64,000 nucleotides of DNA from Reticulitermes lucifugus (lineage: Eukaryota > Arthropoda > Insecta > Blattodea > Rhinotermitidae), in NCBI GenBank assembly GCA_026260175.1, contig JAKCWW010000342.1, positions 25,334-89,333 on the forward strand, written 5' to 3'. Of the stretch, positions 35,640 to 47,082 are shown piece after piece. The translations under genes and the position numbers were made by a program. Within the stretch, counting starts at the first letter, position 1. Each line of letters begins with the position of its first letter. The notes below the pieces were generated by a model, which did no database searches, had not been told where the DNA came from, and was given only the letters and a program-made list of their open reading frames with translations.

Positions 35640-38600
35640 ATGACAGAATGCACGGTACATATAATATAAAAAACTATTTTCAGACTTTTTAAGATCCCTG
35701 ACAAAACAGAACTTAAGATTCTGAACCAATGTATCTAAATTGTTTTACTTCCTCAGATTTACGAATGGTAGCCATAGGCTAATAATGATATAAAAATTAT
35801 AAAATGCCAATATGGGTAATTTTTTCACATTATGTTATAAAACTGATTCACGAAAATGAGTCAGTTGGTTTCAGATAAATTTATGACGGATTACACTTTT
35901 TGGAATGGGTGTCCTTTGAGGTTTTTGTGGTAGATCAGAAAGTCGTAGGCGGGGAGATTTACAAGGATTTTACACACTTTCGCGTAACGGTTTTGACGGC
36001 GTGTTCATGGAAAGAATTCTCGTAGCTGAATGACGCAGCTTATCAATGAGCTGTTATAACACTTAGATAGACTTCTGTTGAACGTCCCATATTTACATTT
36101 TCCTGGTTATGTAAGCCTGTGCCAAGACCTTACGTGTTCACGAATTTTACCTCAAAGCACATCTGCAAGCTTCTGTTCCCCATCCAACGTGGCAAATTTT
36201 TTAGAGGTTTTAATGTCTGTAAATTAAATACTTTATGTACATTAAAATTCAATATTTATATTATAAAAGCAAGCACAGGCAGAACCACTGTGCTACAAAG
36301 TGAGGACCTGCAGTGGTGGCACTGGGTTAAAACGGCGGGCGGCTCACAGCATTCTTTCACGGACGGAATTAGAAAGAGAAGGGAAAGCAACTGACAGATA
36401 TAAAATGACTTGAAGTTCATTGTTGCCACACTTTATACTTTATCTGTCCCATTTCAGGGTTTCAGCTCCTAATTCTGTGCCTAATGCAGCGTCCAACAAG
36501 ATCTTGTTTACTGTGTAGGCTTGTTAACCTCTCGTCGAGTACAGGTATCTTGAACCCGGCATACAAGAATCACAAGAAAAGTCAATATTTTTACATGTCA
36601 AACACGTTATCGTTTAATTCAGATAATCAAATTTAGATATTATTTTCCATAGCAAGCATGTGAATTTTTGTACTTATGCTTCAGATCACAAGTACGTAAT
36701 TTGTGCTGCTGACGTACGTTGCTATGTTACTGAGCAGTAAGAAATTGAATTTAGCTATTGTTTTTTCGCTTCTGTTTGTGTGATTGTTTCGAGTAGTCAA
36801 TGTAATCTCCGCATATTGTGCTGACAGTAGCCTTAATCAATTACCTTCTGACGGAAGTTTTACTTCTCGAAAAAATTCCAAGGAAGAAACAAGAAAAGAA
36901 ATCCAAATGAATGTTGCAATCAGTTAACATATTATTCATTTGTATTTAATAACAAAAAGTGGATGTGCTACCTTAAAGAAAAAGGAAATCATATTAGTAG
37001 AAAATGGTAAATATTTATCAAATTATTTGCCTTCTAATTCTTCTGCCCTGTATATTTCTGTGTTAAACATAATGCACTTATGTATTATTGCTCATATGTA
37101 GGCTTTAACTTTGTATTTTCGGAACAAAGAACTTTTTCTATATACCTCTGTTCTGAAGTTTGTTTTTAGACACTTTGCTCTGTGAGTAATAGATCCTACA
37201 CAAATTTAAACTCTTTGAGATATGAAGTATTTTTTGAGAGCAGTAAGGAGCAGAAATGAGTCTATTTCAGGTACATTATGTTTCATTGTAACTGAGTTAA
37301 GTAAGAAACACACTTATTAAGTTATTGTTCGGGAAGATCGAACTCCGAAGTACGGAATATAAAACGAACATTTATCATGAGCTGTCACCATTAAACATGG
37401 AGGTTACTGATTGAACCGCAAAAGAAGGTCCCAAAAGGAGGAAATGAGGATGGCATCAGCGGATGAGGAAGAAGCTGCCGGAACAGAAAAGGCGCATCGG
37501 TTGGTGTCCGGGAGTTAATTAAGGAAGTGGGGATGCGTTCATCCTTTTTGAGTGAATCATTTCTAAATTCGATTCAGGCCCGTTTTTAGACTGAAACGTA
37601 AATTTTGCTTCTTATTTTCGTAGAGCGAGACGACATAACGGCGAGGAAAAATTAGAAGTAGGTCCAACCCCGACAGAGCGCCAATGTTTGTTCACCGCAA
37701 TTTATGGCGGCATGTCGATGGTGGCGGTATATCGAAACACTGTAACTTTTTAAAATCATCAGATTTACTTACGACGGTAAAACGATATTAATTACAAAAT
37801 AAGAACACAGTAGCGAAACATTTAATACAATTGTATTGTGCAATACTAGCAAATCACCTTCGCCATTTTCTTAATAAATCCATCTGTTTCTGTACCAGGT
37901 TTAGTATTTAACTACCCTGTCCATATTGATAATGCGTTCTCCAATTTCTCATGTTGGTACCTTTCACCTTGTCATGTTAGCACCTGCTAGATTTTTTGCA
38001 ATTATTCTTTTCACTGAGTACACCAGCAATACAGCGCCTACCGATGAGTTGGTTCCATAATATGGAAAAATGTCTGACTATATTCTGCTGAGAAGCTGCA
38101 GGAACTTGGTCTCTATCAGCACAGACCTCTTGCCGTAGAGTAAAAGTTAAAACTGACCCTTTCCCCATATTTCATCAGGAAAATATAGTTAGGATAACCT
38201 AATTAAAATTGTAATGTAATGTTACGTTATTCTGACGGTGATGTAACAGCCGCGTTATCGCTTCGGTATAATCTGTGTTTCTTAACTTAATATATCAAAG
38301 AATAATTCAGTCAACACAAGTTCGTTTACTATAAAAACAATATGTTTTTGCATTCTGCTACGTGTTTCAACCGCAGAAGCCGTAACCACCTGTTAAAATA
38401 AAGCATCTGTGTTTCCTAAATTCTCAATTCTTTCTTCTAAACAGACTAGGACTGATAACTTGAAACTTATTGGGGTGACGAAAAACAAAGCTGGGGTTAT
38501 GAGGTCGGTACGTGTTTGAAAATACGTATAGCTAGTCAATGAAAAACACCAATCAAATTAATGTGGCCGATAGAAGATTTGAAGAGGTATTAGACTATAA

Positions 38601-38694
38601 AGGTTTTTCCACAGGTAGTAGTCACTGACCCATGCCGATTCGCTAGGCAGAAATCGCAACTCACTCTACCCACATTCCTTAAATTCATTCCAAA
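35640..38694. other. Intronic, mostly unrecognised
   Basis: 37640-37760 is GC-richer and holds a GGCGGTATATCGA motif also seen near 38.8 kb, so parts may belong to a pogo-like element. Confidence 0.4.
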
Positions 38695-38893
38695 ATGGCA
38701 CTATATCGAATATTATTTAATGCTTACGGGCACGTTTGTATCACCAAGTCTTCGGCGAATGGCGGCTGGGTGGGGTGGCGCTATATCGAGGGTGCACAAT
38801 GTTAAAACAATAAGCAGTTTCTGTTGCCAGGATTTCATGAACGCTAAATGAGGTTGGCGCTATAATGAGGGTCGGTATATCGGGGGTTGACTG
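38695..38893 (-). mobile_element. Possible end of a pogo/Tigger-like element
   Basis: The minus strand from 38893 reads CAGTCAACCCCCGATATACC, with subterminal repeats of the GGCGCTATATCGAG type at about 38775 and 38855, and GGCGGTATATCGA also near 37720. The other terminus was not found. Confidence 0.4.
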
Positions 38894-39666
38894 TGATATA
38901 TTTAACATTCAGTGTTTCAGTGGCTTTAAAATTTCATATTATTGTGTTTTGGGTTGTGATGCCGTGCCCAGTGGTGTGTGAATGTCGACGTTTCTGAGGA
39001 ATATAGCCTGGAAATGAGGGTAGTGTATTCTTCCGAAACGTTAGTGTGTACCTACTACTATAGCAAACATAATACTACAATACTGTAAGTAATAAGCTAA
39101 TTCTGTATGTTAGTAATGTTACTTATTACCTTGCCACATTTCGAATAATTGTAGTGCTTATCTAGCCTGTGAGAGCGCCGTAGCCCGTGTCTAATAAATA
39201 GCGGTGCGGTCACACACCAACCCATTCTGCTGAATGAGTACTTCCTTTTCTCGTCACACAAACTTTTGTCTTGGTTGGGATGTACGTCGTTAGTATAGCA
39301 GCAGTGTTACTTCAGCAACCAGGGTATTACTGCACCGTCATAAGAAACCTGATCTAAATGAGATGCTCACGTATCACATAAGTTGTAACACATAAATTTG
39401 TCCTTGATACCAAGTTTGTTATTAGTGGAAATGTTACGAGTAATTATGCGTGTGTGACCTCTATTTTAGTGTTTGCTTTTTAGATTTTTTCTTCTCAGAT
39501 TCTGACCCGTCACGATGGCATCAAAAGATATTTGGCTTTTAGTGTTTATGCTGCTGGTGTTGAGCAACACGTACAGTAACTTTTGTAAGCTGAAGAGGTA
39601 CATACTTGAAGGAAGCCGGAACTGACCAGTCCCTAAAACGAATTTTAAAGTAACTGTTTTTCTGTG

Positions 39667-39934
39667 AAGGGCCCCGCAGCAGATGCTACGGACGCACCGC
39701 AGCCTTGAGGATTACTGTATAACCCTGCGATAAAGATGTTTAATTTTTTGTCGATTTTCCTTGTAATGGAGTACTGGTGGAATGGAATTTACAGGGGAAA
39801 ACCGAAGTACTCGGGGAAAAACCTGTCCCAGTGCCACTTTGTCCACCACAAATCCCACATGGACTGACTCGGGATCGAACCCGGGCCTCCGCGGTGAGAG
39901 GCCTGCGACTAACCGCCTGAACCATGGCACGGCC
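39667..39934 (-). mobile_element. SINE family C
   Basis: tRNA-like head at 39934 downwards, CGGTTAGTCGCAGGCCTCTC and B box GGTTCGATCCCGA. Flanked by TAAAGTAACTGTT (39646-39658) and TAAAGTAATTGTT (39935-39947), a 13-bp target-site duplication. It lies about 170 nt below the 103-nt exon, in the 31-kb intron. Confidence 0.85.
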
Positions 39935-40105
39935 TAAAGTAATTGTTAATAACCACAGACATGTTTATCTCTGGATGGTCTAAGGCATGCATAAATCGGA
40001 CTTTCCACTCTGAAGGACACACATCAACAACACACGAGCAACATGCAAAATTAGTGTATCGTACCACATTTGTTTTACGTGCTTGTAACGATATTGTATA
40101 CTTAC

Positions 40106-40208
40106 GCAGAATGTGGTGAATTTGTTGCCATTCTGAAGGGTTCTCCGCTATGCGAACCATGAGTTCCAACAGGTCTTCATCCGCCTTCGGGCTTACAGAG
40201 TCCACCAG
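40106..40208 (-). CDS. Short internal exon of the same minus-strand gene
   Basis: This 103-nt exon has an acceptor TTTGCAG|CTGGTG and a near-consensus donor TGC|GTAAGT. It reads LVDSVSPKADEDLLELMVRI followed by AENPSEWQQIHHIL, then one base of a split codon. It begins in phase 0, as the exon ending at 46040 requires, and leaves one base (C). That base joins AG at 8995-8994 to make a Gln codon, so three independent junctions agree. The sequence looks like an amphipathic helix with Leu/Ile at helical spacing and is the most ordered part of the predicted protein. The longer open frame around it (to about 39909) runs into the SINE C copy at 39667-39934 and is not coding beyond the donor. Family not recognised. 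Confidence 0.7.
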
Positions 40209-40799
40209 CTGCAAACAGTTTCTCTAATTATTAACGATGCTGCTAGATCCGATAAGACAAAATCGAAAGGCCATTAGAGCTTTTCAAGAAATGAGAATAT
40301 GTAGTGACCAAATATGTTACAATCTAAAGTTCGTGTGTTTCATAGATCTTCTCTAATATTAATCGCGAAGTTGGGCACGAAGCAACTAAATTGCGCAGGG
40401 GAGAGTATGACAAGAGAAATAAACGGTATAAGCGTTACATGAATGCAATTCAACGAGAAAGCAAACCCATAAACATACTGTTAAAAAGGCCATCCCAATG
40501 TAACAGGGAGACACGCCGACCATTGTATTGCAATATTACTTAATCAAAAGGAAAACAGTATAAACGAACGCATCAGACCATATCCAACATGGCCAGAACA
40601 CATGTATACCGCCCAGAACCAACCGTGTACTTTCGACTGGGATGAAATAAACGCGACAAAGAAGTAACCGTCCCGTTCTTGTAGAAAATGTTATTCACAG
40701 CAAACGAAGATACTGAGTGTTTTAAAGCTATCCTCGTTGATTCCCAACCTTCCATTTCGTTATCCATTTTGCGAAGACAAATTTAGTTGCGAGAGTTAA

Positions 40800-41930
40800 A
40801 CGTGATTTTCATAGACGCTGCAGAACCTGGTGTAAGCAATTTGAAAACACGATTTGTGTCTACAAGAAGAAGAATCCAGGTCGCTTACACGTCTCCGATG
40901 AAGCAGTGCTACGTGTAAGGGAAGCCCTCCAGTGCATCTCACGACAGTCAACTTAGAAAAGCAGAAGTGAGCTGAATTCGCCTTACACTGCAGTCTGGTC
41001 TGCTATCTGTAAGCGCTTAATTTCGAAAGATGACAAGTTAAAGTTAGAGCAATGTTTATAACCGAAAGATAAACGCAAGCAGCACAAGTTCTCTCGCGAG
41101 TTTCAAGAGAACCTGGAAGAGGCTGATGTGGCAACAGGACTTGTTTGCAGTGACGAGGTCATAATTTATTTGAGCGCCAATATCAACAGTCACAACATTC
41201 GGGTCTGCGGTTCTCAGAATTGTCACGAAGTCATCGAGCGTGAACGCGACTTTCCAAAGTGAAGTGTCTTGTACCATTTCACGTCAGAAAATTTGTGGTT
41301 CCTTTATTTCAGCAGAAAAGTCAATGAATGGGAACATTTATCTGGATATGTTAATTAATTGGGATATGAAATTTATCCTAGGCATTTAATGACGCATATT
41401 CGCAATTGTCTCTCTGCCAAAGGAGAGCTATAGGTCACTGAAAATGACGCGAGAGTAAGGGGTCGAAAAACGTGTAACGAAGAAAAAATTAGAAGTGACG
41501 ATTGAGAAAATACAATAGAAATATAAAATAGGATAGTGCCTCAATTTCCTGAAGTTTCCGCTTCTTTCATCCCCCTTTCGTAAGAAGGTGTAAGGACATA
41601 AGAATGGCATATTACCAATTCGGTGAATGGGACGTGGAGATAAAGGATATGTTACCCCTCCCCCACCACTTCCGGTCACCAGACCTAACATCGCGTGGCT
41701 TCGTTTTGGGAAGTTTTGTGAAGGATGCTGTTCTTGTGTCATCATTACCAACAACAGATATCCCTGACTCTATCGCAGGATCACTAAATCAGTGGTGTAA
41801 TTTAAAAGGGTCATGCTGGCAAAAATGTTGGAAGAAATGGAACACCGAATCGAGATCCTACAGAATGCCTGTAGGGTTCATAAGAAAATTTCAGATATCC
41901 TTTATCGAGCTGTGTAAGTCCCATTAATAA
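40800..41930 (+). pseudogene. Tc1/mariner-type transposase pseudogene
   Basis: Plus-strand pieces in transposase order: a helix-turn-helix linker (KKKNPGRLHVSDEAVLRVRE), then SELNSPYTAVWSAICKRL. Next is the first catalytic strand region (NLEEADVATGLVCSDEVIIY, with the FSDE-like CSDE), then LSANINSHNIRVCGSQNCHE. After about 300 nt of unrelated or unreadable sequence the C-terminal end follows: HHFRSPDLTSRGFVLGSFVK (the usual RSPDLTPxDFFLWG) and a tail to about 41930. Several stops and frame changes. No terminal inverted repeats were identified. It sits in the 5.8-kb intron, antisense to the host gene. Family assignment rests on motif memory. Confidence 0.75.
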
Positions 41931-42214
41931 TAAATGTCAAATTACTTTCTTCCAATTTCTGAAGATGTTTACTTCTTTTTAATTACCCCCTACACTGTTG
42001 ATAGAGATCAGGAAAGTAATCATATTCTGGGCATAGAACGAAAACTTTTTTTGCTAATAAGAAGTATACACTTGAACTACGATATTAGAACAATAAGCAG
42101 GTACAGAATAAAGTTTCTGTATATATTTTATTTGTGTGTTATTTAACGATACTCTCAATTTGCTAAGTTTGTAGTTTCGGAAATTCCCTACGTCTAATTA
42201 CCAAAATGTGAAAT

Positions 42215-42345
42215 TATATAGAGGAGTAAATGTAACGTTCCATGCATTCTTAACCTCAGCGCTAGGTGGAAATGTGTGGTAATTTTTCCTCGCTTGGATA
42301 GCGTTCTGGCATCCATTTTATACCAAGTTACACTCCAATGGAGAC
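42215..42345 (-). mobile_element. Truncated old SINE B relic
   Basis: Contains CATTCTTAACCTCAGCGCTA and CATCCATTTTATACC in the same order as the 3' body of reversed family B. Head absent. Confidence 0.35.
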
Positions 42346-42419
42346 TTGGAAATGGTAATAAAGACAGTCGCATCCTCTGATGTAAATCGACGTGTAAGAA
42401 TCTTGCAATGCAGTAGAAC

Positions 42420-42720
42420 TTTATATTATTCATACCGTGCATTTTTAGTCCATCATACCGTACATCACTTTAACCAACCAATGCACACTTATTATTCTTT
42501 AGCATGCTCGTACAATACAATTTACCATAAAACTAGTCCGACATGTTTCGAATCCCTATTTTGGGATCATCATCAGGGACTTGGATTGTGAATTACACAA
42601 ATTACAAATCAACAATATTGGTACCATTATTGGTTAAAGATATGTGAAATAGAACTCATCGCTGTGTAATGTAGTTTAGGCCTAATTCAGTGTAAAATAA
42701 GGTAATCTAAGGTAAAGCAG
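42420..42720 (-). repeat. Repeat family H, copy 2 (partial)
   Basis: Shares the left part of family H (ATACCGTGCATTTTTAGTCC, AACCAACCAATGCACAC, CCATAAAACTAGTCCGACAT) and contains the best hammerhead-like motif. Confidence 0.55.
42535..42581 (-). ncRNA. Hammerhead-ribozyme-like motif, type I, minimal stem III
   Basis: Read 5'-3' on the minus strand. Stem I strand AGTCC (42581-42577) leads to core CTGATGA (42576-42570). Stem II is GATCCC...GGGATT around loop AAAATA, followed by CGAAA, the palindrome ACATGT, C at 42540 (predicted cleavage after it) and GGACT (42539-42535), which pairs perfectly with AGTCC. Core CUGAUGA, GAAA and UH are all present. Weak points: the 10.1-11.1 pair next to the core is U.C instead of G-C, and stem III is too short for a monomer. 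The palindrome could pair between two molecules, as proposed for minimal hammerheads of Penelope-like elements. Confidence 0.5.
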
Positions 42721-42724
42721 TAAC

Positions 42725-42848
42725 GAGCTGGTCCCTCGTCCAGAGGAGTCCTACCGAATGTGGCGTGTCTAAAAAGTGTGATCGTGAAGCCTCGAAAAAT
42801 GAGGCGGCCTAGGCCCCCAAGGGGCTGTCGAGCCATTGGAAAAAAAGG
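42725..42848 (+). mobile_element. 5'-truncated SINE family D
   Basis: Only the 3' body is present (CGTCCAGAGGAGTCCTACCG, GTGAAGCCTCGAAAAATGA, GGGGCTGTCGAGCCATTGG), followed by an A-rich tail. Confidence 0.75.
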
Positions 42849-42849
42849 G

Positions 42850-45499
42850 TAAAGCAGTAAAATAATATACGCCGTAAAGTGTAACTCAGTGCGATGTAAA
42901 ACAATGTAGGCTAATGTGTGTTGAATGCAGTGCAATGTAATATAATCAAATGCGATACGACATAGTGTAACGCGTTGCAATATGGAGTAATTAATTAAAA
43001 AGTTATGTAATTACTGCAACGTGCGTTACAGTTCTGAGGCATTTATTTTAACCACTTCTTTGGCGCACAGTGGACTGGTATTGAAGCGCAAGCACAAACG
43101 TATACTACGCATTTGAATACCTCTCTGTGAGTGACTTTATGTATTGTGATATCATTTTTAAATATACCTGTGAAAGTTTCTGTTCTGTTTTGGTAAGGAA
43201 CGCGGGTGACCAAGCCTTTAATATGTTCTGTACACGGAAATCTTGTTAAGACATAAGAAGCAGTACAATGCTTTGGACACGCGTCTCCTCAAATCCGATT
43301 TTACATCGTGGTCAACTTAGCCAGAAACTTCCTTTCTCCGTTTCAGTGGTTGGAGTCGGTCGCCAAAATGGCGCACTAAAAGCAGCCCCTCTCTCACAAC
43401 CAACGACTATGATTTTATTTTGGTCGTTACGGAACTTGAAGTATTGGGGTTTTTGTGTGAACTTTACCGCTGTAACCCCGATGTCCTACAAATTCTGCCT
43501 GCTGATGTAAAGTCAACAGGTTTAACCTGTGACCTATTCCCGTCGCTATGGGGCTATGCTTGACGTATTGAGGTAAATATGACAGCTACGGTGCGCAGTA
43601 TACAGCCAACTTAACCTTAAAATGGTGTTTCCCATTTTCGCAACCTGATCTCCAGTGACAATCGTGCCTGTGTTTTCATTATACAGTTTAAGTGGCGCAT
43701 AATTTCCATTGTGGACTTACACTGGCAGAAATATACATTTTTAAGCAAGATACAAAGTAGTGCCTTTCCAGCTGACTTCCACCTATCATAATTTTAAATT
43801 GCAGTTTTGATATCATCGTATTTAAACATTTTAGTAAAATCTGATATTAATATTTGTGGTCTGCTGGACTCATATAAAAACCTTGGCCTCGCTAAAACTA
43901 ATTTATTTAGTACTGTACCGACTGTTTTTAATGGTGACCTTATTTTCCATTGTCATGTAAAAATATTTTCTGAGGAAACTGCAGCCACCTTCTGCACGAA
44001 TACTGAAGAAGAAGAGAGCAAATTTCCCTGAAGCAGTGATGAATTTCTGCGAGGCCACAAGGTATCACACCCAATTAGGCAATAGTCTTCAAATCTGTCG
44101 CTGTGAGAGCCTCATGTGTCACAGTTTTTACTACTAACGTGACCATGACTGTGCAGCAGTACTAATTTCTCATGTTCGCCGGGACCATTCGGCAACTTCT
44201 CCGACTTCGCTCTTAAGCATATTGCCTAAACAAATTATAGCAGGCAGTGTCCCATTACTTTCCCAGATTTGACCTATGGACTACCAAATGATCCGTTACT
44301 GGGAGACTGTCTCAGAATTTTCCTAGCGTGAGTTTGTAACCTGTTTTAATCCCTGATCAGGCATTTGACTAGCCTAATGATGGCATCGTGGTTATTCTCA
44401 CGAGTTCTGACCGACTGTCTGAACCTCATGTCATTACAAAGGGCGATTTCACACTTTTACACATTTACCTACGCAAACTTAATAACTTAATATGACGTCA
44501 TTATTTTATCCAGTTGAATAGCTCACTGAACTCGTCTCACTTTTCAGGACCGACCTTTCATTGACAGACATTGGGATATTACCTTGGAATCGGCCTCTAA
44601 GCCTGCCTCACTTACACTTTTCTTTCGTCTTTCACGTTCCTGCCATAATATCCTGCATTAATGCGTCTTCATTAAATAATTCAATAAATGAGGATTTTCA
44701 TAGTTTGTCATACCTTATGAAGAGGAGTTCAGTAGTTTTATCTTCAGTTATAACATCGCAGCGTGTTTTAAAATTCCTTTCCAATATTTCTCATATTCAA
44801 CCACTTCAAATAATACAGAATTTTATAATTGCATGTGACACTGTAGTCTGAATCGTCGCTGCAGTGTTGTTGGTTTTATTCAGAGTTTCCAGGCTACTTT
44901 TGTGACAGTAGACTTATCAGACAGCTTATAAACCTTTCTTCCGGCGTATGGAGTAATTAATTTAAAGCGGCGTAATCGCTGCTTTTGACCCGTTGCCATT
45001 AATAAGCTAGGCATAAGTCATTAGTTGCGGGGTTTTAAGTTCTACAGCGGTTCTGATGAAGAATAAAAAACTCAGAATATGGTGCCTTACCGAAAGAATC
45101 TTCGTCAAGTCATTATGTGTGTAATTTTGACTTAGTGGTATATCGTAGTACAAAGTAGTCGCTTAGACTTACTGTCCTGTAGTGAGGATTTGCGTTCTTC
45201 TCCTAAAGTTTGTGTGCTTCTCCAACTTTTTCTTCATATTCTATAAGATATCTCTATGCATAAGTGGTTAAATTAATACACGTACGATGTGGCTTAATCA
45301 AGTAACTGTTTCGTAAATAAAAGAATAAAGAATAATGTAATGAATAAATAAAGAATTTAATTATGCAATTGCATGCCATGTTGCTTGATAGATATGATGA
45401 TTCAAAAGAACATGCTGCCGCTATTATAAAAATGAATGATTCATCTGTTATGAAAATGGAGACAACAGGCTCCTCTGAAACGAGAGTAAATATCTACCA
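42850..45499. other. Intronic, nothing recognised
   Basis: Several short plus-strand frames (43268, 43807, 44561) without protein-like features. Confidence 0.5.
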
Positions 45500-45930
45500 G
45501 ACAATACTATGTTACTTTTTTTGTTATTTACACCGTGCGTCTTCGGACAATTATCACATCAACCAACTCGTGCACGGAATAAAATACATTCGTAAGCTAT
45601 TATAAAAATACCCCTACATTTTTCAGCACCGAGGTGACATCATTAATACAAAGGCATGAAGATCCAACACGCCAGTCTAGTTATTATGTCGCCTTTACAG
45701 AAGTGGTTAAAATATTAAATATTAAAATTCTCAAATACATAAAATTAATAACCATAAATGTACAATGTTGTAATATTAATAGTATTAAAGTATTAAAATA
45801 AGCCATTTCAGGTATTGCAGTTGTTTACAACTGTATGGGTCATGCATACAAACATCTACGACAATCGTACGTAGAGATCTCGTTCTGGTGGTGCGTATGC
45901 AGTGTATCGTGTCGAGTGGTCGACAAGATA
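45500..45930 (-). repeat. Repeat family H, copy 3
   Basis: ACACCGTGCGTCTTCGG, CAACTCGTGCACGGAATAAA, GTCGCCTTTACAGAAG, AATATTAAAATTCTCAAATA and CATACAAACATCTACGAC match copy 1 in order and orientation. The motif equivalent to the hammerhead is decayed (45608-45642). Confidence 0.7.
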
Positions 45931-46039
45931 CACTGTAATTTTATTCAGCAACTTACCACTAAGTCACTGAATATTGTTTGATTGTAGTTCTGCTTTCAGG
46001 AATGAATGAAATTATTCTTAAGTGAAAATGCAATTTTAC

Positions 46040-47082
46040 CTTTTGAGGAATGTTCGCTCTCTTCACATGTTCTCTAATTTGTTGAAGTTTTCGAAAGGTA
46101 TCTAATTCCGCTTCTTCCGATTGTCTGTGTTCCTTTGTATTCCTGGCACCATCCTTGTTCCCTACCCCCTCGGTGACATTCCAGTTTTCCGGATCCTCTG
46201 CCTCTGGGCTGTCATTTTTTAGGAATGCCGCTAACTCAAGTTGCAGGGCACTGCGGGACCTAGCCGAGGTGCTTGTTGTGGTTGAGGAGGATACCTCCTC
46301 ACCGCTCCTCCACCCAGCTGTTGAAATTTCTTCTGAATCATCTTTCCATTGCCTTCCGTGTTCAACACTATCCTGAAAAGTTTTAGACTTCTTGGACATT
46401 ATATGTGTTGATTCAACTGTTTTTGATTTTGATTTACCTTCGCCCACATGCGTCTTTTTATTATCTTCAGAATTTATTGAGAAATTTTGTGTGTTCGAAT
46501 AATATTTATCTTTATTATCTTCATTACTTTCATCGTCACTGTCATCATCAACGGAATAATCATTTTCATCATCACCACTTTCATCGTTATCATCTTCATC
46601 ACCACAATCATCATCATCACCGTCATCATCATCATCATCGTGATTATCATCATTATCATCATCATAATCATCATCTTCTTCATTTTCAATTTCATTGTCT
46701 TCATCCTTATCAGTGTCGGCCTTGTTTTTTGTGTACTTTTCAGTGGTGGTGGTGACTGGAGGAGAAATATTTGAACCATCCAAATTTCGTTCCACTTCCT
46801 CAGTTCTAAGTCTGTATGCGTTAGTGTATTGGTCCCAGTCTGAACTATCATTTATGCTGTCTTTGGATTCTTTTCTTCTTTGCAGTTCAGACATCCGACC
46901 GGATATGGTTGTTAATCCTTCAAAATCTAGTTCTCCAAATGTCCGCATTGTACTAGTAGCGTAGTGCTGACGTTCCAGATCGGAAACTCTTCCTACTTCT
47001 GAAAAATGTAGCGGGATTTCAAGGGGACGAATTCCTGTTAATTCTTCTTCCAGGTCTTCATTTGTATATTCTGGCTGGCCAC
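46040..47082 (-). CDS. Exon of unrecognised Asp-rich disordered protein (most upstream supported exon)
   Basis: Open frame of 347 complete codons on the minus strand, bounded by an acceptor ending TTGCAG just above 47082 and a donor AAAAG|GTAAAA at 46040/46039. It begins with two bases of a split codon and ends on a codon boundary, which matches the next exon down. The protein starts GGQPEYTNEDLEEELTGIRP, then a mixed region (RVSDLERQHY, SELQRRKESK), then a long Asp/Glu run with more than 60 acidic residues. It continues as Ser/Lys-rich sequence and ends in a probable helix (EAELDTFRKLQQIREHVKR). The Asp run is encoded by GAT/GAC codons and appears on the plus strand as (ATC)n near 46540-46690. 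No start codon, signal peptide or known domain is visible, so at least one exon is missing upstream. An acidic secretory-granule or chromatin-type protein is possible, but nothing decides it. Confidence 0.75.
46537..46690 (-). repeat. Imperfect GAT trinucleotide tract encoding poly-Asp
   Basis: Plus strand reads as interrupted ATC/ATT repeats; in the coding frame of the minus strand these are Asp and some Glu/Asn codons. Likely length-variable. Confidence 0.85.

Larger units (their letters stand above)
8996..40105 (-). other. Intron of about 31 kb, repeat-laden
   Basis: Sequence between the donor at 40105 and the acceptor at 8996, implied by the matching split codon C|AG. It holds SINEs of families A, B and C, a non-LTR reverse-transcriptase relic, a family H repeat, a pogo-like element, a perfect hairpin, microsatellites and both assembly gaps. 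Small additional exons inside it cannot be excluded by eye. Confidence 0.6.
40209..46039 (-). other. Intron of about 5.8 kb
   Basis: Lies between donor 46039 and acceptor 40209. It contains a plus-strand mariner-type transposase pseudogene (40800-41930), two family H repeats, a hammerhead-like motif and a truncated SINE D. In 42850-45500 I see no gene or recognisable repeat. Confidence 0.6.

Noticed and set aside
45056-45110. CTGATGA followed by CCGAAAG
   Set aside because: Spacing is about 30 nt without a foldable stem II, and stem I strands are not complementary.
46405-46774. Plus-strand His-rich and Ile-rich frames
   Set aside because: Shadows of the minus-strand Asp-coding repeat read in other frames.
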